Translations under genes and position numbers: made by a program | In this document: piece by piece, positions 1 to 6,009 of the stretch | Position numbering within the stretch: position 1 is the first letter of the stretch | Layout: the number at the start of each line of letters is the position of its first letter | DNA from: Phycisphaerales bacterium | GTDB taxonomy: Bacteria > Planctomycetota > Phycisphaerae > Phycisphaerales > UBA1924 | Direction of reading: 5' to 3' | Assembly (NCBI GenBank): GCA_003511945.1 | Contig: DOJA01000128.1 | Location: forward strand, 1,862-9,105 | DNA length: 7,244 nt | Notes under the pieces: model-generated | Databases searched by the model: none | Told to the model about the DNA's origin: nothing | The model's input: the letters and a program-made list of their open reading frames with translations, nothing else

Positions 1-1
1 G

Positions 2-790
2 CTGCTCGGGGCGTTCGCGGGCCATCCGGTGCGCGTGCTGGGCGACGGGGCCAACCTGCTGGTGGCGGACGAAGGGATCGACGGGCTGGTGGTGTCGCTG
101 GAGCGGCTGGAGCCAGAGAGCGCGGAGGTCGAGCACGGGGACGGATCGGTGACGCTGGTGCGCGGTGCGGGGCTGAGCTTGCCGCGGCTGGTGACGGACA
201 CGGTCCGCGAGGGGCTGGCGGGTCTGGAGGGTCTGGCGGGCGTGCCGGCCTCGTTGGGTGGCGCGGTGATGATGAACGCGGGGGGGGCGTTCGGGCAGAT
301 CGGCGACGCGGTGGCGTTCGTGCGCGCCCTGCGGGCGACGGGCGAGCCGGTGTCGCTGGCGCGGGGGGAGATCGAGTTCGGCTACAGGCGCAGCGGGCTG
401 GCGGGGCTGATCGTGACCTCGGTCGGGCTGCGCCTGCGGCGTGTTGCCGAAGGCGAGCGGGCGGCGCTTCGAGAGCGGTTGAAGGAAGTGATGGCGTCGA
501 AGAAGGCCAGTCAGCCCATGGGGGCCGACAGCGCCGGGTGCTTCTTCAAGAATCCGACGATTGACGGCTCGCGCGTCAGCGCGGGGATGCTCATCGACCG
601 GGCGGGGTGCAAGGGGATGCGCGTCGGCGGAGCGGAAGTGTCGGCGGTGCACGCGAACTTCATCGTGACGCACGCCGACTGCACCGCGACGGACATCCTG
701 ATGCTGGCGGAGCGGGTGCGGGAGCGGGTGCGCACGGCGCACGGCGTGTCGCTGGAGAACGAGGTCGTCGTGTGGAGGCGAGGGCCATGA
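2..790 (+). CDS. murB: UDP-N-acetylenolpyruvoylglucosamine reductase MurB (5' end outside window)
   Basis: MurB is the cytoplasmic FAD enzyme that uses NADPH to reduce UDP-GlcNAc-enolpyruvate to UDP-MurNAc, the second committed step of peptidoglycan precursor synthesis. The frame is open from base 2 and gives 262 residues in the window. The family is usually about 300, so roughly 30 to 40 N-terminal residues are missing. A GTG at 29 is internal, because the residues before it already read as MurB. Seen in order: the FAD-binding stretch LGDGANLLV, the segment GVPASLGGAVMMNAGG, the YRRS motif, SAGCFFKNP, the conserved LIDRAGCKGMRVGGAEVS with HANFIV, and a C-terminal LENEV carrying the conserved Glu. 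The catalytic Ser of the usual AGS.F.NP motif is Cys here (codon 539-541). The spacing between YR.S and this motif is short, as in type II MurB. Its stop overlaps the ddl start (ATGA), so the two are probably translationally coupled. Confidence 0.95.
   Translation: MLGAFAGHPVRVLGDGANLLVADEGIDGLVVSLERLEPESAEVEHGDGSVTLVRGAGLSLPRLVTDTVREGLAGLEGLAGVPASLGGAVMMNAGGAFGQIGDAVAFVRALRATGEPVSLARGEIEFGYRRSGLAGLIVTSVGLRLRRVAEGERAALRERLKEVMASKKASQPMGADSAGCFFKNPTIDGSRVSAGMLIDRAGCKGMRVGGAEVSAVHANFIVTHADCTATDILMLAERVRERVRTAHGVSLENEVVVWRRGP
774..778 (+). promoter_or_regulatory. Shine-Dalgarno site for ddl
   Basis: GGAGG lies inside the last codons of murB, 8 bases before the ATG at 787. It settles the ddl start at 787; the open frame itself runs further upstream to about 607, but there it only shadows murB. 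Confidence 0.8.
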
Positions 791-1707
791 TCCGCGTGCT
801 GGTGCTGGGCGGCGGGCCGGACGCGGAGCGCGAGGTGTCGCTGCACTCCTCGTCGGAGGTCGCGTCGGCCCTGCGCGCGCACGGCGGGTTCTCGGTGGAC
901 TACCGCGTCATCGACCGGGCGACGCTGGCGGACCTCCGCGCGCTCCGGAGCGATGTCGTGTTCCCTGTGCTGCACGGGCGCTGGGGCGAGGGCGGGGGGC
1001 TGCAGGACCTGCTGGAACTGACGGGCGTGCCCTTCGTCGGCTGCGCCCCGGCGCCGGCCCGGCTGGCGATGGACAAGGCGGCGTCGCGGAGCTTCGCGCA
1101 GGCGAGCGGGCTGGGCGTCAAGCCGGCGGCGATCCTGGACCCGACCGACGCGGTGCGCCCGCTGGCGCTGCCCGTGGTGGTGAAGCCGGTGTTTGAAGGA
1201 TCATCGGTCGGGCTGTTCGTGTGCCGCTCGGAGGAGGAGTGGCGGGCGGCGCACCGGGCGACGGCCGCATCGGGCAAGGTGGCGCTGATCGAGCCCTATA
1301 TCAAGGGGGTCGAGCTGACCCTGGGGATGATCCAGCAGCGCCCGGGCGATCCGTCGGGCGCGATGCGGGCGTTGCCCTTCATCGAGATCCGACCGGCGCA
1401 GGGGCTGTACGACTACGAGGCGAAGTACACCCGCGATGACACGGGCTACACCGTGGGCCCGGCGCTGGCGCCGGGGATTGGAGAGGGCGCGGCGGAAGGG
1501 GCGCTCGCCTGCGCGCGGGCGATGGGGCTGCGGCATCTGTGCAGGATGGACTTCATTCTCGACGATGACGGGCGGGCGTGGTTCCTTGAGGTGAACACGA
1601 TGCCCGGGTTCACGACGCACTCGCTGGTGCCGATGGCGGCCCGCGCGGTGGGGCTGGAGATGCCGGCGCTGTGCGCGCACCTCGTGCGGTGCGCGCTGGA
1701 GGATTGA
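787..1707 (+). CDS. ddl: D-alanine--D-alanine ligase
   Basis: This ATP-grasp enzyme joins two D-Ala to make the dipeptide that ends the peptidoglycan stem peptide. The 306-residue length equals E. coli DdlB. Visible motifs: the N-terminal GGGPDAEREVSL with the substrate-positioning Glu14; HGRWGEGGGLQ (63-73), where the family usually has GEDG, so one acidic residue is replaced by Gly; MDKAASR (95-101); VVKPVFEGSSVGL (131-143), the ATP-binding strand and Ser loop; EPYIKGVE; YDYEAKY (208-214) with the active-site Tyr; and RMDF...FLEVNTMPG, where Asp255, Glu268 and Asn270 match the Mg ligands, with Arg253 just before. All key residues are present, so the enzyme should be active. The start is fixed by GGAGG 8 bases upstream and by the ATGA overlap with murB. 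ftsQ begins 7 bases after the stop. This murB-ddl-ftsQ order is the classic dcw arrangement. Confidence 0.97.
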   Translation: MIRVLVLGGGPDAEREVSLHSSSEVASALRAHGGFSVDYRVIDRATLADLRALRSDVVFPVLHGRWGEGGGLQDLLELTGVPFVGCAPAPARLAMDKAASRSFAQASGLGVKPAAILDPTDAVRPLALPVVVKPVFEGSSVGLFVCRSEEEWRAAHRATAASGKVALIEPYIKGVELTLGMIQQRPGDPSGAMRALPFIEIRPAQGLYDYEAKYTRDDTGYTVGPALAPGIGEGAAEGALACARAMGLRHLCRMDFILDDDGRAWFLEVNTMPGFTTHSLVPMAARAVGLEMPALCAHLVRCALED

Positions 1708-1714
1708 CGGTTCC

Positions 1715-2662
1715 ATGGCCAAGTCCAAGTCATCGTCGCGTTCCTCGCGGCTGTCCGGGGTGATCAGGGGGCTGCGGTCCTTGGGTTCCGGCGTCCTCTC
1801 GGCGGGGGCCGGCGGGGCGCCCGTGGTGTTCAGGGCGTTCACCGGGGTGCTGATCCTGGCGCTGCTGGTGGCGTGGCTGGTGGGGCGTCAGCCGCTCCAA
1901 CGGGCGGCGGCGGCGGGGGTCGCCACCGACCCGAGTGTGCGCTTCGAGTGGCCCCAGCGGGCCGGCGCGCCGAACGAGACCTGGGTGCCTCCCCCGGTGC
2001 AGCGGGACATGGCCCGGGCCGCGCTGGAGTCGATCGGGCGCGACCCGTTCGACCGCGGCTCGCTGGAGGCGGCGCGGGGCCGGCTGCTGGAGACGGGCTG
2101 GTTTGCCTCGGTCGACCGGGTCGCTCGGCGGCCCGGGAATGTGATCCTCATCGAGGCGCAATGGCGCGTCCCCGTGGCGGTGGTGCAGTGGGACAACAGC
2201 GAGTACCTGGTCGGCCACGGGGGCGAGATCCTGCGCCTGCCGGAGTTCGCGCCCGTCGCGCCGGGGTCGATGGCGGTGATCCGCAACCCGCACTCGCCCC
2301 CTCCCCGCGACGAACGGACCGGCGGGGTGGTCTACGGGAAGCCCTGGAGCGGGGGGGACATCCAGGCGGCGGTGCGCCTGCTGGATGTGCTGCGGGGCGA
2401 TCCGTCGCTGTCGCGCCTGCGGACGATCGAGCTGTCCGACTACATGCGGTCGGGGCACCTGTCGGTGGTGTCGGACCTTGGGTGCCGGTTCGTGTGGGGT
2501 TCGGCGATCGGGGAGCCGGCGCCGGGCGAAGTGCCGGTGGAGAAGCGCCTGGCGCGTCTGCGGGACCTGGTGGCGCAGCGGGCGGACGGGGTGTACTCGC
2601 GGATCGACATCTTTCTTCCGCAGGTGCTGGTGGATAAAACAGTGACGAGTGCCCGGCCCTGA
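1715..2662 (+). CDS. ftsQ: Cell division protein FtsQ-like (POTRA, single membrane anchor)
   Basis: FtsQ is a bitopic divisome protein that, with FtsB and FtsL, links early and late division proteins in the periplasm. This 315-residue protein has a basic, Ser-rich cytoplasmic tail (1-38), one hydrophobic segment (about 39-57, ending AWLVG), and a long extracytoplasmic part. Residues about 108-175 fit a POTRA followed by the start of the beta domain: the GSLEAARGRLLETGWFASV helix and turn, a basic R.PGNVILIEAQWRVPVAV stretch matching the usual 'ER.PVA', then YLVGHGGEIL for the usual 'yLvD..G.v'. The C-terminus (about 257-303) has GCRFVWGS, the KRLARLRDL helix and YSRIDIFLP, as in FtsQ. Sequence conservation in this family is low, so the call rests on architecture plus position after ddl. 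A GGAGG (1698-1702) precedes the ATG by 12 bases, rather far. It overlaps the next gene by 14 bases. Confidence 0.85.
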   Translation: MAKSKSSSRSSRLSGVIRGLRSLGSGVLSAGAGGAPVVFRAFTGVLILALLVAWLVGRQPLQRAAAAGVATDPSVRFEWPQRAGAPNETWVPPPVQRDMARAALESIGRDPFDRGSLEAARGRLLETGWFASVDRVARRPGNVILIEAQWRVPVAVVQWDNSEYLVGHGGEILRLPEFAPVAPGSMAVIRNPHSPPPRDERTGGVVYGKPWSGGDIQAAVRLLDVLRGDPSLSRLRTIELSDYMRSGHLSVVSDLGCRFVWGSAIGEPAPGEVPVEKRLARLRDLVAQRADGVYSRIDIFLPQVLVDKTVTSARP

Positions 2663-3596
2663 GACCATTCCTCCGGGGGACGAGCACGCCGACGGCGGGG
2701 TGATCGGGACGCCGCCCCGGGTGGCTGTCCCGCCGCGCCGGAGCGGGTTCCGCGTCGGGCCGATGGTGTTCGTGCCGGAGTTCCGTCGCATCGAGGGCGC
2801 GGACCCCTGGGCGCACCGCAAGGGCGAGCCCCGCCCGTTCGCGCTGCTGTGGGCGGTGTACCTGTCGGCGGCGGCGCTGCTGACGATCTTCGCGGTGAGC
2901 CGGATCACGGTGCCCAGCACGGGGCAGTTCGTGTACGCATGCCGCGCGATGCTGGTCATGGTGAACCTGGGCGCGGTGGTGCTGTGGCCGATGACGCGGC
3001 TGAGCCAGCAGTTCCCGGCGCGTCCCGCGCGGTCGCTGCTGACGGACCTGGCGATCGTGGTCGTGCCGGCGCAGGCCGTGGTGTGGCCGATGCCGCTGCT
3101 GGCGCACTGGGACTGGGGGGTGACGGCGGCCCAGTCGGCGTCCAGCGCGGCGTGGGCGTCGCTGGTGGGCGCGGTGCTGATGCTGGCGACGCGCCATCCG
3201 TCGCACAGCGGGCGGTCGCTTGCGATGCTGGCGTGCCTGGGGGTGGCGCTGGCGGCGCCGGCCCTGCTGGTGGTGCCGGTGATGCTCAACCGCCCGGCGT
3301 CGGCCGACCTGCTGCTGTGGTTCAGCCCGCTGACGACGCCCTATGTCATCAGCGCGGCGCCGTCGGGCCACGGGCCGGTGATGGCGACCGCGGAGTGGTT
3401 GCTCGTCCTAGCCCCGTTGCCCGCGGCGCTGGGGCTGTGGCTGCTGGGTGGCACGATGGGGGCGCTACCCCCACACGCCCCCCCACACGCTCCCCCACTC
3501 GCGCCCCACTCGTACCCCCACCCGCGCCCCCACCCGCGCCCCCACCTTGATCCTCCGGGGGATGAGGCGGTCGATCGTGCCGGGACAGGCCGGTAG
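2649..3596 (+). CDS. Unrecognised protein with about six membrane segments and a Pro/His-rich repeat tail
   Basis: I do not recognise this 315-residue protein. It has a Pro/Arg-rich, probably cytoplasmic N-terminus (1-62), then about six hydrophobic segments at roughly 64-86, 95-115, 128-150, 164-181, 190-213 and 247-268. The tail (274-315) is rich in Pro and His and is encoded by a 12-base tandem repeat. Conspicuous stretches are VVLWPMTRLSQQ after segment 2 and WFSPLTTPYVIS before segment 6. No catalytic motif, nucleotide-binding site or signal peptide is visible. The hydrophobic pattern resembles polytopic permease subunits, but that is only an analogy. The start is uncertain: GTG 2649 overlaps ftsQ by 14 bases and has only a weak purine-rich stretch upstream; GTG 2700 and ATG 2763 are in-frame alternatives that keep all membrane segments. 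Position suggests co-transcription with ftsQ and a possible envelope or division role, which is inference. Confidence 0.7.
   Translation: MPGPETIPPGDEHADGGVIGTPPRVAVPPRRSGFRVGPMVFVPEFRRIEGADPWAHRKGEPRPFALLWAVYLSAAALLTIFAVSRITVPSTGQFVYACRAMLVMVNLGAVVLWPMTRLSQQFPARPARSLLTDLAIVVVPAQAVVWPMPLLAHWDWGVTAAQSASSAAWASLVGAVLMLATRHPSHSGRSLAMLACLGVALAAPALLVVPVMLNRPASADLLLWFSPLTTPYVISAAPSGHGPVMATAEWLLVLAPLPAALGLWLLGGTMGALPPHAPPHAPPLAPHSYPHPRPHPRPHLDPPGDEAVDRAGTGR
3468..3546 (+). repeat. 12-base tandem repeat (6.5 units), G-quadruplex-prone on the - strand
   Basis: Units of the form CCCCCACNCGCN start at 3468, 3480, 3492, 3504, 3515 and 3527, with a partial copy at 3539. All are 12 bases except the fourth (3504-3514), which is 11. 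The repeat lies in the 3' end of the membrane-protein gene, and the short unit switches the encoded phase from PPHA-type to PHPR-type units. The - strand carries runs of five and three G separated by CGC and T, matching the G3+N1-7 quadruplex pattern several times over. Confidence 0.9.
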
Positions 3597-3608
3597 ACTG
3601 TGGTGGAT

Positions 3609-3630
3609 CCCGGGGCCGGTTGGCCTCGGG
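3609..3630 (+). terminator. GC-rich hairpin after the membrane-protein gene, possible weak terminator
   Basis: CCCGGGGCC (3609-3617) can pair with GGCCTCGGG (3622-3630) through a GGTT loop: nine pairs including one G-U. It starts 13 bases after the stop at 3596, where a terminator for the murB-ddl-ftsQ run would be expected. No T-tract follows, so intrinsic termination is doubtful. In such a GC-rich sequence a hairpin of this size could be chance. Confidence 0.35.
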
Positions 3631-3735
3631 GGCCGGGCGTGGCGGCCGCGCGACCCCCCCCAAGCGGGAAGTCGTGGGCTGTCGCGCTTTCGGTATGCAC
3701 GACTTCTTCCGCAGCCCATTGCTGGCGAACCCGAC

Positions 3736-3740
3736 GGAGG
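3736..3740 (+). promoter_or_regulatory. Shine-Dalgarno site for greA
   Basis: GGAGG sits 9 bases before the ATG at 3750. The next in-frame ATG (3759) would have only GGAG three bases away, too close, so 3750 is the better start. I see no convincing -35/-10 promoter in the 153-base spacer upstream. Confidence 0.75.
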
Positions 3741-3749
3741 CCCCGGGAT

Positions 3750-4217
3750 ATGGAGTTCATGACGCGAGAGGAACGGTCGCGCCTGATGGCCCGCCTGGAT
3801 CACCTCAAGGCCAACCGCCCGGTGCTGGCGATGCGGATCGCCGAGGCGCGGGCCCTGGGCGACCTGAAGGAGAACGCCGACTACCACGCCGCCCGGGAGG
3901 ACCAGGCGATGGAGGAGGCGGAGGTCCGCGCGCTGGAGCAGCGCCTCGCCGGGGCGAAGGTGCTGGACGAGAACGCCCCGACCGCCGACGGCGTGGTCTT
4001 CCTGGGCGCGACCGTGCGCCTGCGCGAGGTGGACACCGGGGACGAGGACCTCTACCGGCTGGTGGGCGAGGCCTCGCCCATGCCCCCCGCGGACTATGTC
4101 GAGGTGACGACGACGAGCCCGATGGGCGAGTCGCTGATGAAGTCGCGCGTGGGCGAGGTGATCCGGGTCGATGCGCCGCGGAAGGTGATGCGGTTCGAGA
4201 TCGTAGAAATCCTATAG
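3750..4217 (+). CDS. greA: Transcription elongation factor GreA
   Basis: GreA enters the secondary channel of RNA polymerase and stimulates cleavage of backtracked RNA, rescuing stalled complexes. The 155-residue product is close to the usual 158. Residues 1-75 form the N-terminal antiparallel coiled coil. Its tip has the signature EARALGDLKENADYHAARE, with Asp38 and Glu41 matching the catalytic Asp41 and Glu44 of E. coli GreA. The C-terminal FKBP-like domain is recognisable: VFLGATVRL, the YRLVG strand, TTTSPMGESLMKSRVGEV, where most members have I-S-x-x-SP-L-G, and a final MRFEIVEIL. The open frame extends to about 3600, but that extension has no family resemblance and lies upstream of the ribosome site. 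greA is separated from the upstream operon by 153 bases including a hairpin, so it is probably transcribed on its own. It converges on the flagellin gene, with only 30 bases between the stops and no clear terminator there. Confidence 0.94.
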   Translation: MEFMTREERSRLMARLDHLKANRPVLAMRIAEARALGDLKENADYHAAREDQAMEEAEVRALEQRLAGAKVLDENAPTADGVVFLGATVRLREVDTGDEDLYRLVGEASPMPPADYVEVTTTSPMGESLMKSRVGEVIRVDAPRKVMRFEIVEIL

Positions 4218-4247
4218 ACCCCGGCCCGGCGGCCCCTCACCGATCGG

Positions 4248-5828
4248 TTATCCCAGCAGCTGCAGCGCCGCCTGGGGCGAGGTGTTGGCGATCGTGAGGA
4301 TCTGGGTGCTCGAGGAGACCAGCACCTGAGAGCGGGTGAGCCCGGAGGTCTCGTTGGCGAAGTCCGAATCCCGGATGAGGGACTCGGCGGCGGTGGTGTT
4401 CTCCAGCGAGATGCCCAGCGATCGGATGGTCGAGCCGATGGTGTTCTTCTGGAACGCGCCGAGGCGCCCGCGGAGGGAGGTGACCTCCTTGATGGCCTGG
4501 GCGACGACCTCCTGGGCGCCGGTGCGGTTGCCGTCGACGACATTCAGTCCCCGGCCCGCGCCGAGGTCGCTGAGGAAGTAGTTGATGTAGGTCGAGCCCT
4601 CGAGGATGCGGGAGCGTCCGAGGTTGCGGACCGCGACATCGCCGACGCCGATGCTGACCTTGCCCCCGATGTCGACGCGGGCGGCGAGCTGGAAGTCGGC
4701 GCCCCCGCCGTTGATGGTGAAGGCGTTGACGGCGCCGAGTCGCTGGGCCTCGGCGCCGGAGCCGGTGCCGGTCTTCAGGTCCACCTCGACATCCAGGAAG
4801 TCGGTGTTGATGCGGGCGATGGTGCCCTCGGTGGTGGCGAGGATGCCGTTGATGGTGGCGGAGATGTCCTGCCCGGCGTCGGTGGTCTTGTTGTTGGCGG
4901 AGGAGAAGAGGGTGCGGTCGGCCGGGACGGTGGAGGCGGCGGCGGTGTTGGCGGCCTGGAACTTGTAGACGCCCGCGGCGGCGATGCCCGCGTTGATGTT
5001 CCCGTCGTCGACGACGCGGACGGTGACGAACTCCGCGCTGCCGAAGCCGACGGTCTGGATGCTCACGCCGCCGGCCCCGGAGGCGACGGCGCGGACCCCG
5101 GTGACCTCGCTGAAGGAGTTGATGGCGTCGACGATGCTGGCGATTGAGGTGCCCGAGGCGAACGAGAGTTCTCGGGATCCCTTGGAGCCGGCGAGCTCGA
5201 TGACGAAGCGTTCGCTGATGCCGTCGCTGGGGCCGCTGCCCCCGAGATTGAGGTTGGCGGCGCCGAAGGAGAGGTAGAACCCGCCGACCTGGGCGGAGCC
5301 GGTGACGAGGACCTGGACATCGAGGGTGTCGTCGTGCTTCAGTTTCGCGCCGTTGACCTTGAAGGCCTCGATGTTCCCGCTGACATTGGTGGTCACATAG
5401 TCGAGGTTGCCGTTGAGGAGCTTGAGCCCCTGGAAGGAGGTGGCGCCGGCGACGCGGTCGATGGTCTGGATGATGGAGTCGATCTGGAGCTGGTTGGCCT
5501 GCTTCTCCTCGATGGAGAGCCCGGCCTCGTTGGCGGTCTGGGTGACGAGGGACTGGAGTTCGTTGAGGAGCCCGGAGATCTCCTGCAGGCCGCCCTCGGC
5601 GATGTTGACGACCTGGTCGGCCCGCTCGGAGTTGGCGATGGCGGCGCCGATGGCGGCCTTCTCGGCCCGGAGATTCTGCGAGGCGATGAGCCCGGCGGGG
5701 TCGTCCTTCCCTCGGTTGATGCGCAGCCCGGTGGACAGGCGCTCCAGCGAGACATTCAGGGAGAGGTTGTTCTCCCCGAGGACGCGCTGGGCGGTGAGGG
5801 ACGGGACATTGGTGTTGATGCGGGTCAT
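4248..5828 (-). CDS. fliC: Flagellin, complete (downstream copy of a tandem pair)
   Basis: Flagellin is exported by the flagellar type III apparatus and polymerises into the filament. This 526-residue protein has both conserved ends. The N-terminal D0/D1 (1-140) shows INTNVPSLTAQ, the SLERLSTGLRINRGKDDPAG signature and the heptad-rich NLRAEKAAIGAAIANSERAD helix. The C-terminal D1/D0 (about 440-526) shows RGRLGAFQKNTI, ENTTAAESLIRDSDFA and a final QAALQLLG. The central domain (about 145-420) contains a flagellin IN-type segment (about 217-272: RELSFASGTSIASIVDAIN followed by TGVRAVASG), and a second stretch with GQDISATING. There is no Cys. The ATG at 5828 is supported by GGAG 9 bases upstream. 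It is a paralogue of the flagellin at 6010-7244, with matching central domain and one 4-residue length difference. A terminator between them implies its own promoter in the 118-base stretch upstream. Confidence 0.97.
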   Translation of the reverse strand: MTRINTNVPSLTAQRVLGENNLSLNVSLERLSTGLRINRGKDDPAGLIASQNLRAEKAAIGAAIANSERADQVVNIAEGGLQEISGLLNELQSLVTQTANEAGLSIEEKQANQLQIDSIIQTIDRVAGATSFQGLKLLNGNLDYVTTNVSGNIEAFKVNGAKLKHDDTLDVQVLVTGSAQVGGFYLSFGAANLNLGGSGPSDGISERFVIELAGSKGSRELSFASGTSIASIVDAINSFSEVTGVRAVASGAGGVSIQTVGFGSAEFVTVRVVDDGNINAGIAAAGVYKFQAANTAAASTVPADRTLFSSANNKTTDAGQDISATINGILATTEGTIARINTDFLDVEVDLKTGTGSGAEAQRLGAVNAFTINGGGADFQLAARVDIGGKVSIGVGDVAVRNLGRSRILEGSTYINYFLSDLGAGRGLNVVDGNRTGAQEVVAQAIKEVTSLRGRLGAFQKNTIGSTIRSLGISLENTTAAESLIRDSDFANETSGLTRSQVLVSSSTQILTIANTSPQAALQLLG

Positions 5829-5837
5829 CGGTGGCGA

Positions 5838-5841
5838 CTCC
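5838..5841 (-). promoter_or_regulatory. Shine-Dalgarno site for the complete flagellin
   Basis: On the - strand GGAG precedes the ATG at 5828 by 9 bases, which confirms the start of the flagellin. It is the last of three GGA trinucleotides in the leader, at 5866-5864, 5849-5847 and 5841-5839 on the - strand. Confidence 0.7.
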
Positions 5842-5879
5842 GTTCGTCCGGGCGCCGGGGTGTTCCGGGCCGACTTGCG

Positions 5880-5888
5880 TTATCGGGG
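5880..5888 (-). promoter_or_regulatory. Possible sigma-28 (FliA)-like -10 element for the complete flagellin
   Basis: The - strand reads CCCCGATAA, close to the flagellar sigma-28 -10 consensus GCCGATAA, ending 51 bases before the ATG. That is a plausible position for a flagellin promoter. At the expected distance upstream I find only TTTCCGGT, which does not match the TAAAGTTT -35 box, so the call is weak. The same core also occurs at 5915-5922 and 5983-5990. Confidence 0.27.
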
Positions 5889-5946
5889 ATCGCGATGGAC
5901 CGGAAACACCGTGGCCCGATAACCCGTGCTCCGGGTCAACGGAATG

Positions 5947-5973
5947 AAAAAACCCCGGCCTTGCGGGCCGGGG
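5947..5973 (-). terminator. Rho-independent terminator of the upstream flagellin
   Basis: Read on the - strand, CCCCGGCC (5973-5966) and GGCCGGGG (5960-5953) form a perfect 8-pair stem with a 5-base loop, extendable by a G-U and an A-T pair, followed by six T (5952-5947). It starts about 36 bases after the stop codon of the partial flagellin at 6010, exactly where its terminator should be. It separates the transcription of the two flagellins. Confidence 0.92.
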
Positions 5974-6009
5974 CTTGGAGGATTATCGGGCTATCCGGAC
6001 GCCTGGGCT

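Larger units (their letters stand above)
5879..5990. repeat. Three copies of TTATCGGG in alternating orientation between the flagellins
   Basis: TTATCGGG occurs on the + strand at 5880-5887 and 5983-5990, and as its complement CCCGATAA at 5915-5922. The first two extend to a 9-base inverted repeat (GTTATCGGG at 5879-5887, CCCGATAAC at 5915-5923), and the second and third flank the terminator. They could be operator sites for a dimeric regulator, RNA-pairing segments or chance; the sequence alone does not decide. Confidence 0.55.

Noticed and set aside
607..786. 60-codon upstream extension of the ddl frame
   Set aside because: It runs inside the well-supported murB coding region in another frame, and the GGAGG plus ATGA overlap set the ddl start at 787.
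1730..3371. Long open frames on the - strand opposite ftsQ and the membrane-protein gene (519 and 407 codons)
   Set aside because: Their products are Arg/Pro/His-rich low-complexity shadows typical of GC-rich DNA; the + strand genes have clear domain architecture.
3600..3749. 50-codon N-terminal extension of greA
   Set aside because: GreA would be 205 residues, well over family length; the extension has no GreA resemblance and ends at a good ribosome site before ATG 3750.
4218..4236. GGCC-CGGC-GGCC hairpin after greA as terminator
   Set aside because: Only four base pairs and no T-tract on either strand.
5934..5939. TTGACC on the - strand as a -35 box for the complete flagellin
   Set aside because: At 16 to 18 bases downstream there are only GGCCAC-like sequences and no -10 hexamer; the nearest AT-rich hexamer is 11 bases away, too close.
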